Below the pieces are notes generated by a model, which was given only the letters and a program-made list of their open reading frames with translations, was not told the DNA's origin and made no database searches. From JBBIPZ01 sp037442505 [NCBI: Deltaproteobacteria bacterium] (GTDB lineage Bacteria > CALINM01), in NCBI GenBank assembly GCA_037442505.1, contig JBBIPZ010000001.1:116468-180467 (forward strand): a DNA stretch of 64,000 bases, in the 5' to 3' direction. Position numbers and translations under genes: made by a program. Numbering within the stretch: position 1 is the stretch's first letter; each line of letters opens with the position of its first letter. This document shows positions 47,298 to 57,994 of the stretch, in pieces.

Positions 47298-47678
47298 GTG
47301 AAAATTTTGAATAAATTTCCTGATAGCGAAGCTGAAATAGAGGTTATCGTTAACGATTTAAAAAAACTCGGATATATCGATGATGAAAAAAATGCGCACT
47401 ACTATGTAGATTTGCTAATTTCAAGGGGGTATGGCAGAGAATACATTAAACGCTATTTAAAGAAAAAAGGCTTTCCAGTACCGGATGAGATTGTTGTTGA
47501 AAGTAGTGATGCTATAGAGAAATGGTTTTTAAAAAAGACGAAGGGTAAAACAAGTTTAGAACGGAAAGATTGGCAGAGGGTTTTTTTGTATCTTAAGAGT
47601 AAAGGTTTTACTTCAGAGGAAATTTTTGATTTTTTTAGAAAACGGAGGGTGTATGAAGGGGAGAGAGATTCGCGCTAA
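47298..47678 (+). CDS. recX: Regulatory protein RecX (start uncertain)
   Basis: RecX binds RecA filaments and limits their activity. The 126-residue part from GTG 47298 has the three-helix repeats of the family (LKKLGYIDDEKNAHYYVDLL, GREYIKRYLKKKGF). The frame is open upstream to about 47187 and encodes a further RecX-like N-terminal helix (VKRYALRLLERFIYSE at 47238-47285), yet contains no ATG, GTG or TTG there. The true start may be non-canonical (an ATC at 47199 lies after a GGGGGGAG stretch) or translation may depend on pilT. It overlaps alaS by 26 bases. Confidence 0.85.
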   Translation: MKILNKFPDSEAEIEVIVNDLKKLGYIDDEKNAHYYVDLLISRGYGREYIKRYLKKKGFPVPDEIVVESSDAIEKWFLKKTKGKTSLERKDWQRVFLYLKSKGFTSEEIFDFFRKRRVYEGERDSR

Positions 47679-50271
47679 ATTCCTCAATTATTTTGCGGAA
47701 AGAGGGCACCAAATTGTAAAAAGTTCAGGATTGGTTCCTCAAAATGACCCGACGCTACTTTTTACAAATGCCGGTATGAACCAGTTTAAAGATATTTTTC
47801 TTGGAATAGAGAAAAGAGATTATAAAAGGGCTTGTAGCTCACAAAAATGTGTAAGGGCTGGCGGTAAACATAACGACCTTGAGAATGTAGGTTATACTGC
47901 ACGCCATCACACATTTTTTGAGATGTTAGGAAACTTTTCATTTGGCGATTATTTTAAAAAAGACGCTATTTTCTATGGTTGGGATTTTTTAACAAGAGAG
48001 CTTAATCTTCCCAAGGAAAGACTCTGGGTAACAATATACAAAGATGATGAAGAAGCTTTTAAATTATGGCAGGAAGTTGCAGGCATATCAGCGGACAGAA
48101 TCGTTAGATTGGGTGAAAAAGACAATTTTTGGTCGATGGGAGATGAAGGACCATGCGGACCCTGCTCTGAAATAATAATAGATCAGGGTGAAGGTGTTGG
48201 ATGTGGCAAACAGGATTGTGCAGTTGGATGTGATTGTGATAGATATTTAGAGTTGTGGAATCTCGTTTTTATGCAGTATAACAGAAAAAGTGACGGTACG
48301 TTGGAGCCATTGCCTAATCCGAGTATTGATACAGGGATGGGATTAGAACGCATTACATCTGTTATTCAGAAGGTAAGTTCTAACTTTGAGACTGACTTAT
48401 TGTTTCCGTATATAGAGAAGATGGCTTCACTTGCGGGTGTAAAATATGGTGAAAATCACGAAACAGACGGTCATTTAAAAGTTATAGCGGATCACATAAG
48501 GGCTATGACGTTTTTGATATCGGACGGGGTTTTTCCATCAAATGAGGGACGTGGCTATGTTTTAAGAAGAATCATGCGAAGGGCGATAAGACATGCCAGG
48601 ATGTTAGGTTTTTCAAAGCCGGTTTTATTTGAGCTTGCACCTCTTGTAGCCGATGTGATGGAAGATGCATATCCAGAGCTTAAAGATAACCTCGAACTCG
48701 TAAAAAAGGTAGTTCAAAACGAAGAAGAACGTTTTCTGGAGACATTAGACGGAGGGTTAAAGATACTTTTTGGCAAGCTTGATGAAGTGAGGAAAAATAA
48801 TGCTAAAGTGTTTCCAGGAGACACCGCATTTATGCTGTATGATACATATGGTTTTCCTGTTGATTTGACACAGGATATATTGAGGGAACACAATATTTCT
48901 CTGGATTTGGCTGGCTTTGAATCACAAATGGAGCAGCAAAGAGAACGTGCACGAAAAAGCTGGAAAGGGGAGGGAGCAGGGATAGAAGAATTATATAAAA
49001 GACTATCACAGGAGATTGATGTTGAGTTTCTGGGATATCAAACAACAGTTTCGACCGAACATTTATTAAAAATAGTTTCTAACGGAATGTTGAAAGACGA
49101 ACTTTTAGAAGGTGAAAAAGGAGAATTCATTTTCGAAAAAACACCATTTTACGGTGAGTCTGGCGGACAAGTAGGTGATATTGGCAAGATTATTGGTGAT
49201 GATTTTTTGATTGAAGTTTCTGATACAAAAAAGATAAACAATTTGATTATTCATGTTGGTTATGTTAAAAAAGGAAAAGTAAAAACTGGCGTTTCTGCAT
49301 GCCTTATTGTTGAAAATAGTCTCCGTGAAAATACCGCTTCTCATCATACGGCAACGCATCTTTTACAGGCTGCGCTCCAAAAGGTGTTGGGCAATCACGT
49401 TAAGCAGGCAGGCAGTCTTGTAACGCCGGAACGCTTGAGGTTTGACTTTACACATTTTGCAGCAATAACCGATGATGAATTGAGTAAGATAGAGAGACTT
49501 ATCAATGAATGGATAAGAGATAACAAAAAGGTTAGAATCTCTATACTGTCGTATGATGAGGCTGTGAAAAAGGGCGCGATGGCAATTTTTGGAGAGAAGT
49601 ATGGAGATACCGTTAGAATGGTGGAAGTAGAAGAAGTTAGTAAAGAGCTTTGTGGCGGAACTCATCAGACAGAAACAGGCAGACTTGGTCTTTTCAAAAT
49701 CATTTCTGAAGAAAGTGTTGCTGCTGGAGTAAGGAGGATAGAGGCGGTTGCTGGTGAATCTGCCTACAACTGGGTAACACAAATGTGGGATAAGCTACAA
49801 ACAGTATCTTCAGTATTAAAAACATCACCTAAAGACGTCGAATTTAAGATAGAAAAGCTTGTTAAAAGAGAGAAGGAACTGGAAAAACAGATAGAATCTT
49901 TACAACATAAGATCTCTTCTTATCAGGCAAAGGAACAGATGGTTGTTAAAGAAATTAAAAATGGTAACCGTGCAATCGCTACAAAGGTCTCCGTTTCGGA
50001 CGTCAACCAGTTAAGAACAACAATGGACACAATTAAAGATAAAGAAAAGGATGCTGTAATCTTTTTAGCTTCTGCGATAGAAGGAAAGGCAAACTATCTG
50101 GTTTTTGTGCCTGATAATATAACTCATCTGGATGCAGGAAAACTTTTAAAAGAGATTGTAGCACAGGTAAATGGCAGAGGAGGCGGAAAGAAAAATATGG
50201 CACAGGGTGGTTCTAATTCCGCTTCGGATATTGAAACAGCTATCAAAAAGTTTTTTTCTCTGGTGGAGTGA
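47653..50271 (+). CDS. alaS: Alanyl-tRNA synthetase
   Basis: Class II synthetase of 872 residues with N-terminal aminoacylation domain (TNAGMNQFKDIFLG, RHHTFFEMLGNFSFGDYF), an editing domain with the HxxxH motif in SHHTATHLL and C-x3-H in CGGTHQTETG, and a C-terminal coiled coil plus DHHA1/C-Ala domain ending in GGGKKNMAQGG. ATG 47653 is chosen because GGAGGG at 47644-47649 precedes it and EIRAKFLNYFAERGH is the family N-terminus; an in-frame upstream start at 47626 lies deeper in recX. Confidence 0.97.
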   Translation: MKGREIRAKFLNYFAERGHQIVKSSGLVPQNDPTLLFTNAGMNQFKDIFLGIEKRDYKRACSSQKCVRAGGKHNDLENVGYTARHHTFFEMLGNFSFGDYFKKDAIFYGWDFLTRELNLPKERLWVTIYKDDEEAFKLWQEVAGISADRIVRLGEKDNFWSMGDEGPCGPCSEIIIDQGEGVGCGKQDCAVGCDCDRYLELWNLVFMQYNRKSDGTLEPLPNPSIDTGMGLERITSVIQKVSSNFETDLLFPYIEKMASLAGVKYGENHETDGHLKVIADHIRAMTFLISDGVFPSNEGRGYVLRRIMRRAIRHARMLGFSKPVLFELAPLVADVMEDAYPELKDNLELVKKVVQNEEERFLETLDGGLKILFGKLDEVRKNNAKVFPGDTAFMLYDTYGFPVDLTQDILREHNISLDLAGFESQMEQQRERARKSWKGEGAGIEELYKRLSQEIDVEFLGYQTTVSTEHLLKIVSNGMLKDELLEGEKGEFIFEKTPFYGESGGQVGDIGKIIGDDFLIEVSDTKKINNLIIHVGYVKKGKVKTGVSACLIVENSLRENTASHHTATHLLQAALQKVLGNHVKQAGSLVTPERLRFDFTHFAAITDDELSKIERLINEWIRDNKKVRISILSYDEAVKKGAMAIFGEKYGDTVRMVEVEEVSKELCGGTHQTETGRLGLFKIISEESVAAGVRRIEAVAGESAYNWVTQMWDKLQTVSSVLKTSPKDVEFKIEKLVKREKELEKQIESLQHKISSYQAKEQMVVKEIKNGNRAIATKVSVSDVNQLRTTMDTIKDKEKDAVIFLASAIEGKANYLVFVPDNITHLDAGKLLKEIVAQVNGRGGGKKNMAQGGSNSASDIETAIKKFFSLVE

Positions 50272-51254
50272 TGAAAGAGCTAATTGTTCAAGTAAAAAGA
50301 GGCGATTATCCTGAGAATATCCATCGCTGTCATCTTGTGGTTGTTGATAGAGATGGGAACAACGTTTTTCAGAAAGGGGATGGGAACTATCTTACCTGTC
50401 TTAGGTCTGCTGCAAAGCCTTTACAGGCGGTTCCTATTATGTTGAACAATCTTGATAAATATTATGGGCTGACTGAACAAGAGGTAGCGGCATTTTGCGG
50501 CTCTTTAAATGGAGAGCCGTTTCAGATAGATGTTGTGAGAAGCATTTTGCATAAGGCAAATGTAGCAGAGGATTTTTTAAAATGTGGCGCAACTTATCCA
50601 TCTTATAAAAAGGCTGCAGATGATTTAAGGGCAAAAGGAGAAAAGCCTGCGCCAATCTATCACAACTGCTCTGCAAAACATGCAGGAATGCTTATAGTTT
50701 GTCAATTTAAAGGTTATGATAAATCAACGTATTTAAAACCAGAGCATCCACTTCAACAGGAAATACTCGAGATTATTTCTGACTATGCTGAATTAAAAAA
50801 AGATGAGATAAAGGTTGTCACAGATGGATGTGGATTGCCGGTGTTTTTTATGCCTCTTAAAAACATTGCAATAGCATATAAAAACCTTGCCCTTAAAATG
50901 GAAAATAGCCAGAGCAGGGTGAGACGATTGTTAAAAGCAGCGCTTGATTTTCCAGAAATGGTTGGCGGAACAGATAGATTATGCAGTAATGTGATTAAGG
51001 CAACCAATGGTAAAGTTTTTGCAAAGGTTGGAGCAGATGGCGTTTATGCTGCGTTTAACATTAATAAAATGGAATCTCTTGCTATGAAGGTTGAGGATGG
51101 TTCAGCAAAGGCAGTTCAGACGGCATTCGTGGTGGCTATGGAAAAGATTGGCTGGCTAAACCCATCTGAGTTTTCAAAATTAGAAAAATACTGGAAACTA
51201 TCTATCAAAAACTCTCTTGGCAATGTAGTTGGCGAAGTAGAAGTTGTTTTGTAA
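50271..51254 (+). CDS. Asparaginase II family protein
   Basis: A ~327-residue protein of the Rhizobium-etli-type (Asparaginase_II, PF06089-like) L-asparaginase family, unrelated in sequence to the E. coli enzymes. LRSAAKPLQAVP, CGATYPSY, HNCSAKHAGML (with the conserved Ser/Lys/Cys residues) and DGCGLPVFFMPL are typical. It would hydrolyse asparagine to aspartate. ATG overlaps the alaS stop (GTGATGA); GTG 50268 would add one residue. Function by family only. Confidence 0.88.
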   Translation: MKELIVQVKRGDYPENIHRCHLVVVDRDGNNVFQKGDGNYLTCLRSAAKPLQAVPIMLNNLDKYYGLTEQEVAAFCGSLNGEPFQIDVVRSILHKANVAEDFLKCGATYPSYKKAADDLRAKGEKPAPIYHNCSAKHAGMLIVCQFKGYDKSTYLKPEHPLQQEILEIISDYAELKKDEIKVVTDGCGLPVFFMPLKNIAIAYKNLALKMENSQSRVRRLLKAALDFPEMVGGTDRLCSNVIKATNGKVFAKVGADGVYAAFNINKMESLAMKVEDGSAKAVQTAFVVAMEKIGWLNPSEFSKLEKYWKLSIKNSLGNVVGEVEVVL

Positions 51255-51281
51255 AAACTAAATTTTTGGGAGGTCCAGGAT

Positions 51282-51710
51282 ATGTTTCAGGCAAAAAAAC
51301 AACAAGTCATTGAAGAGGTGAAAATACAGGGCAACGTCGAAGTGCTAACATTTTTAGGTGTAGGTACAGAGTTTAAAGGAAAAGTTGTTTTTCAGGGCAC
51401 ATTAAGGGTAGATGGTACGGTAGAAGGCGAGATTGATGGCAGTGATACGCTCATTCTCGGAGAGACAGGCTCTATTACTGGTGTTTGCAAGGTAGGAAAA
51501 GCAATTTTCTCTGGCAAGATTAGGGGTGAAGTGTATGCCAGTGAAAAGCTTATACTAAAGAAAAACTCTGACTTCAATGGCAAAATAGTGACGCCGTCGC
51601 TGGTAGTTGAAGAGGGTGCAAACTTTAACGGTAGTTGTAAAATGGGTAGAGAGTTTCCCAAAGAAAGGGAGTATATCGAAGAGCACGAAGCTTCTGTTGT
51701 GAAACTATAA
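51282..51710 (+). CDS. Bactofilin family protein
   Basis: A 142-residue bactofilin, a polymerising beta-helical cytoskeletal protein that organises shape or polar complexes. The central ~90 residues show short repeats (GTEFKGKVVFQGTLRVDG, TVEGEIDG, ILGETGSITG) with hydrophobic-Gly alternation, flanked by short charged tails. GGGAGG precedes the ATG. In several bacteria bactofilins position cell-wall hydrolases or pilus ATPases; a link to PilT here is only positional. Confidence 0.9.
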   Translation: MFQAKKQQVIEEVKIQGNVEVLTFLGVGTEFKGKVVFQGTLRVDGTVEGEIDGSDTLILGETGSITGVCKVGKAIFSGKIRGEVYASEKLILKKNSDFNGKIVTPSLVVEEGANFNGSCKMGREFPKEREYIEEHEASVVKL

Positions 51711-51727
51711 ACCCTTTAGAATTACAG

Positions 51728-52399
51728 ATGAAAGAAACCAGCACAATCAAAGATATGTTTGACAACATAGCGCAGAGGTATGATTTTTTGAATCATACTT
51801 TATCCATCTTTCAGGATTATTACTGGCGATACCAGATGTTTAATGAAGTTGTTCCAGCAAGAGAAGTTTTAGTGTTAGATATAGCGACAGGCACTGGTGA
51901 TAGCGCAAAAGTCTCGATAAAAAATGGTTTTAAGGTTGTGGGCATTGATTTAAGCTATAAAATGCTTTACAAAACGAAAAAAAAGATAAAAAGTGATAGC
52001 TTTATTCCTATATGTGGTTCAGGTTATGAATTGCCATTTAAAAATGAAAGCTTTTCTGTGATCACTTGTGCATTTGGTATAAGAAACATGCATGAAACCA
52101 TTTCCGCTTTAAAAGAGATTAATCGTGTATTAAAAAACGGGGGAAAGGTTATTTTTCTTGAGTTTTCAATGCCGGAGACATTATTTAAATATCCATATCG
52201 CATTTATCTAAAGTATGTAATGCCATTTATCGCCTCCTTTTTTTCAAGAAAAGAGGCATACGATTACTTGTATGATTCTATTGAAAAATTTCCCCGACCA
52301 GATGATTTCGCCCAACTGTTAAGAGAAGCCAGCTTTACAGCATGCAAAACCAAATCGCTGAGTTCTGGAACTGTAAACATAATAACTGCGTTTAAGTAG
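51728..52399 (+). CDS. ubiE: Demethylmenaquinone/ubiquinone methyltransferase
   Basis: SAM-dependent C-methyltransferase of quinone synthesis, called MenG when only menaquinone is made. It is 223 residues. IAQRYDFLNHTLS near the N-terminus, LDIATGTGD for SAM binding, and the C-terminal FPRPDDFAQLLREA and SSGTVNIITA signature fit. In an anaerobe it would act on demethylmenaquinone. It is 17 bases after the bactofilin gene. Confidence 0.94.
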   Translation: MKETSTIKDMFDNIAQRYDFLNHTLSIFQDYYWRYQMFNEVVPAREVLVLDIATGTGDSAKVSIKNGFKVVGIDLSYKMLYKTKKKIKSDSFIPICGSGYELPFKNESFSVITCAFGIRNMHETISALKEINRVLKNGGKVIFLEFSMPETLFKYPYRIYLKYVMPFIASFFSRKEAYDYLYDSIEKFPRPDDFAQLLREASFTACKTKSLSSGTVNIITAFK

Positions 52400-52418
52400 T
52401 TTAAGCAGTAATTATTAT

Positions 52419-52982
52419 TTATCCTTTTGACAGTATGGTTTTTAATGCGTAAACAAGCCGTTTTTCTAAATCTTCAATATTTGCGGAGGCACCTTTATTC
52501 AAGTAAAATGATGGTTCAGAATGAGAGATAAATTTTTTGAGCTCATCATCAGCCTGTTTTACTGAGAAAAACAGAATGGGTACCTTTTTGATTTCTAATG
52601 CCTTTTCTATGGCACGCATCGCAATTGCAGTGCTTACTCCAGAAATAAAGGGCATTCGTATATCAAGTATAACAAGACTTACATCTCTTTTTTCAATAAT
52701 AGACTTTAGATAGTAGGTTATAGCTTCTTCGCCATTATTCAATGGTATGAATCTGTTACAAAGTCCGTTTTTTTCGACGATATCTTTAACCAGCTCACGC
52801 ATAAACGCAGAGTCATCTGCGTGAATTATTGTAACTTCATCTAATTTTGCTGTTTTAATGTGATTTTTTTTGCTTAAAGGCAGCCCACAGTACAAACAAC
52901 ATATTTCTTCTTTGCCGTCTTTTATGACTGTGTAGGTAAGTACATCTTCGTTACAGTGCTGGCAAAAAAGTTTTTTTTCCAT
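52419..52982 (-). CDS. Zinc-ribbon receiver-domain protein
   Basis: A 187-residue protein. The first ~40 residues carry a C-x2-C...C-C-x2-C-G zinc-ribbon pattern (FCQHCN, CCLYCG). The rest is a receiver domain with an acidic pair in IIHADDSAFMRELV and the phosphoacceptor Asp in LVILDIRMPF. The usual Lys after strand 5 is in YLNKGAS. There is no output domain. It is a single gene, divergent from ppiD, convergent with ubiE. It resembles the 62616-63515 protein in architecture. Confidence 0.85.
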   Translation of the reverse strand: MEKKLFCQHCNEDVLTYTVIKDGKEEICCLYCGLPLSKKNHIKTAKLDEVTIIHADDSAFMRELVKDIVEKNGLCNRFIPLNNGEEAITYYLKSIIEKRDVSLVILDIRMPFISGVSTAIAMRAIEKALEIKKVPILFFSVKQADDELKKFISHSEPSFYLNKGASANIEDLEKRLVYALKTILSKG

Positions 52983-53056
52983 AAGAGTTTGCTTTTTCTT
53001 TAAACTTTTTTTATCATATTCAAGTTAACAATGTAAACAAAAAAAATGGAGGGAAA

Positions 53057-54879
53057 ATGCTCGACTTTTTAAGAAAACGTGCCTCATCACTTGCTATCAA
53101 ATTTATTCTTTCGCTGATAATAATTGTCTTTGTCCTATGGGGCGTGGGCAGGATGCGTGAAAGGGAACAGAATATTGTTGGGAAGATTGGTAAAACTGAA
53201 ATTTCACTTAGCGAGTATCAGGATGCAATAAACAGATTGTCTGAAGGCTATAAGATGGCTTTTGGTGATAAGTTTGATTATAAAATTTTTAAAGACAGGA
53301 TAAAGAATGAAGCATGGGATATGATTGTTGAGCGGACTATTTTGCTAAAAAAGGCAGATGAATTAAAGCTTAAGGTTGCTGATAAAGAGATACTGGATGA
53401 AATTCAAAAGCAAGAAGCTTTTAAAGAAAACGGACAGTTTAGCAAGGAACGTTATCTTGCTGTTCTAAATTATCTAAAACTCTCACCTTCGATGTATGAA
53501 AAGGATTTAGAACGCACACTGCTTATAAAAAAGTCGATGGCTGTTATTAAAAACTCTGTTAGCATAAGTGAAACAGATGTAAAAGATTATTACGAGCTAA
53601 AAAACAAAAAAATCAAAGTCAATTACGTAACCTTTAGTTACAAAGACTTTCTAAAGAATGTTAGCAGCTCTGAGGAAGAGGAAAAAAAGTATTATCAGGA
53701 CAACAAAGAGGCATTTAAAAAACCAGAAAAGGCTGAAGTTTTATATTATTTTGTCTCTACAGACGAATTTTTGCCCACGTTGAAGGTTGAAGACAAAGAA
53801 CTTAAAGATTATTACGATGAGAACAAAACTGAATTTTTTAAACCCAAAACTTTTATTTTAAGACATATCTTCAAGGCATTTGGAAAAAACAAAGAAGAAT
53901 CCAGAAAAAAGATAGAAGAGGCATTAAAACAACTTTCAAAAGAGGATTTTTCAAAGGTTGCCACCCGCTATAACGACGATGGGACGAAGGCAAGGGGAGG
54001 CTTTATAGGTGAGGTGTCGTTAGACAGAATGTCTCCCAAAATGGCAGCGGCTGTTTCTGGCTTAAAAAAAGGAGAAAGGTCACAAATCGTTGAGACTGAA
54101 TACGGTTACCATATTATAAGGCTGGACGATGTGAAAGAAGAGGGCTATAAAAGCTTTGAAGAGGTTAAACAAGATTTGATGGAAATTGTAAAACTAAAGA
54201 AGGCAAGGCTTTATGCAGTGAAAAAAGCAAAAGAACTTTTAACAACTCTGGAAAAAGGGACACCTGACAACTCAAAGCTAAAAAAAGCCTATGTCGAAAA
54301 GGATAATCCAATCTTTGGGGAGTTTGGAGCAATGCCAGAAGTTGTTAAAACAGTATACTCGACAAAAGAAGGCGGTGTGTTTGGACCTTTAAACAGTTCA
54401 AAAGGGGTTTTAGTGGGCAAGGTAAACAAGTTTGACAGGGGATATTTTACATTTGATGAAGTAAAAAACAAAGTGAAAGAGCAACTTGCAAAGAAGAAAG
54501 CCCTTGAATTGGCTGCAAAAAAGGCAGAAGAGGCTTTAAAGCAAAAGAATTTCGAAAGAAAAGCTGTAACAGACTGGTTTAATCCACTTGGTGTTTTGCC
54601 TGCACCACTTGAAAAGATTAAAGGTCTTGACACAGACATAGTAAAACTCACTAAGAACAAAAATCTCCTGCAGAAGGTTTATCAGTCTGACGATACTGCT
54701 TATATTATAATGCTAGCAGATGAAGAAATTAAGAGCTATGACCCACAACGTGAAGACTGCAAGGCATTTTATGATGAGTTCTTAAACAACAAAAGAACAA
54801 TCTTCTATAACGATTGGATAAAAGAAGAAAAGGCATCATTAAAAATTGAAAAGAACGAGACGTTGATAAAAAATCTTTA

Positions 54880-54880
<1 letters not shown>
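53057..54880 (+). CDS. ppiD: Periplasmic peptidyl-prolyl isomerase PpiD/SurA-like
   Basis: A 607-residue inner-membrane-anchored chaperone. A single helix at about 14-34 (FILSLIIIVFVLWGVG) anchors it. A SurA-N-like helical domain reaches to about 180, and a parvulin PPIC domain lies at about 265-375 (ILRHIF, GGFIGEVSLDRM, ETEYGYHIIRLDDV). A second, degenerate PPIC-like part and helical tail follow. It assists folding of secreted proteins at the Sec exit. Its stop overlaps the next gene by one base. Confidence 0.93.
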
Positions 54881-56852
<1,972 letters not shown>

Positions 56853-56879
56853 ATTAGTTAAATAAAGTTTTGTTGGTTT

Positions 56880-56902
56880 GAGGCGCCATTTAAAGACGCC
56901 TC
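56880..56902 (+). terminator. Terminator after galE
   Basis: GAGGCG at 56880-56885 pairs with CGCCTC at 56897-56902, loop of 11 bases, then TTTT. It lies 28 bases after the galE stop and 11 bases beyond the end of the convergent ferredoxin gene. On the minus strand no T tract follows, so it mainly serves galE. Confidence 0.6.
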
Positions 56903-56912
56903 TTTTAAAAAT

Positions 56913-57086
56913 TTACTTTTTAGGTTGTGGTGCACCAACTGGACAGACTTCTGCGCAGGTGCCACAGTCATCACATTTACTTTCATCAATAACATACTTT
57001 GGATCACCTTCACTAATTGCACCGTTAGGACACTCATCCTTACAGCTTCCACACATGACACAGTCGTCATTAATAAAATATGCCAT
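56913..57086 (-). CDS. 2[4Fe-4S] ferredoxin
   Basis: A 57-residue clostridial-type ferredoxin. The two motifs CVMCGSCKDEC and CDDCGTCAEVC, each followed by a Pro, bind two [4Fe-4S] clusters for low-potential electron transfer. ATG 57086 is chosen because GGAGGTGA lies seven bases ahead; GTG 57095 overlaps that site. It is the last gene of the minus-strand run that begins with the chemosensory genes. Confidence 0.96.
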   Translation of the reverse strand: MAYFINDDCVMCGSCKDECPNGAISEGDPKYVIDESKCDDCGTCAEVCPVGAPQPKK

Positions 57087-57123
57087 AACACTCACCTCCT
57101 TGTATAAATTTTATTGTAGATTT

Positions 57124-57231
57124 TTAATCGACTTTAACAAATTTAGAGCTGTCAGCACCACATACTGGACAAACATCAGGTGGTTCTGGGCCTTCGTGAA
57201 TATATCCGCAAACAGTGCATTGCCACTTCAT
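57124..57231 (-). CDS. Minimal rubredoxin-like protein (35 residues)
   Basis: This very short ORF reads MKWQCTVCGYIHEG at the start, with CPVCGA 12 residues after the first cysteine pair, giving the two C-x2-C-G knuckles of rubredoxin or of the rubrerythrin C-terminal domain. The whole protein is 35 residues, far below the ~52 of normal rubredoxin, so it is just the Fe(Cys)4 site. AAGGAGGAG eight bases before the ATG and a clear stop support a real gene. Its sequence resembles the N-terminus of the next upstream gene. Confidence 0.85.
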   Translation of the reverse strand: MKWQCTVCGYIHEGPEPPDVCPVCGADSSKFVKVD

Positions 57232-57258
57232 AGCATCTCCTCCTTTTTCAATGTATTA

Positions 57259-57594
57259 TTATCCCCATTTATTTTTTTGTATGTGTGATTGAATCTCGGC
57301 AATCGCAATCTTCTTAAGTAACTCTGAACATTCACTAACTCGCTGATAAAAGTTTAAACATGCTGGATCTAAATTATCTTTTATCCCTTCGTTAGCAAGA
57401 GTTTTTAGCTCGTCAAACGCTTTGACAGATTTCATCAATAAATCATTGCTCTTTCTTGCCCTGACTATTAAACCAACCACATTTTCAGGCAACAACTCAA
57501 ACTGTTCAGCATGAGCACCGCACTTAGGGCAGGAATCCGGTGCATAATCACCTTCATGTATGTAGAAACATGCTTTACAACGAAAAAACTTCAT
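57259..57594 (-). CDS. Rubredoxin-like domain plus helical tail
   Basis: A 111-residue protein. Residues 1-32 form a rubredoxin-like site (C-x2-C, then C-x2-CGA) very like the 35-residue protein downstream. The remaining ~80 residues are predicted all-helical (RKSNDLLMKSVKAFDELKTLANE; CLNFYQRVSECSELLKKIAIAEI), but lack the ExxH motifs of rubrerythrin di-iron domains. It may be a redox or zinc protein. It starts nine bases after cheY and belongs to the same run. Confidence 0.8.
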   Translation of the reverse strand: MKFFRCKACFYIHEGDYAPDSCPKCGAHAEQFELLPENVVGLIVRARKSNDLLMKSVKAFDELKTLANEGIKDNLDPACLNFYQRVSECSELLKKIAIAEIQSHIQKNKWG

Positions 57595-57603
57595 AACCTT
57601 TCA

Positions 57604-57978
57604 TTATATTTTCAATAATTCTTTTACTGTCGCTATTAGTTGAGTGGTTTGCACCGGTTTTGTTAAATAGGCGTTTGCCCCCAATGTCAAACCACGTTTT
57701 TTATCTTCTTCTGCACCTTCAGTTGTAACGATAATTATAGGCATGCCCTTGTATTTAGCATCCTGTCTCACCAGACTGACAAGTTTCAACCCGTCCATTA
57801 TCGGCATATTGATATCGGCTATCATCAGATCAAATTTGTTGTTTGAGAGCTTTTTTAGGCCATCTACACCATCTGAGGCTTCGGTTACAGAAACATCTTT
57901 CAATCTTTTCAAGGCAAACACAATAAGCTGTCTCATTGTCGGAGAGTCTTCTACAACTAATATGTTTATACTTGCCAT
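57604..57978 (-). CDS. cheY: CheY-like response regulator
   Basis: A single receiver domain of 124 residues. The acidic pair is in VVEDSPTMRQL, the phosphoacceptor Asp in LMIADINMPIMDGL, the Thr in IVTTEGAEED, and the Lys in YLTKPVQ. No output domain; it probably acts on a motility motor or on partner proteins. It lies 16 bases downstream of the GAF protein gene and directly before the redox genes. Confidence 0.93.
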   Translation of the reverse strand: MASINILVVEDSPTMRQLIVFALKRLKDVSVTEASDGVDGLKKLSNNKFDLMIADINMPIMDGLKLVSLVRQDAKYKGMPIIIVTTEGAEEDKKRGLTLGANAYLTKPVQTTQLIATVKELLKI

Positions 57979-57994
57979 TGTATCCTGTCCTCCG

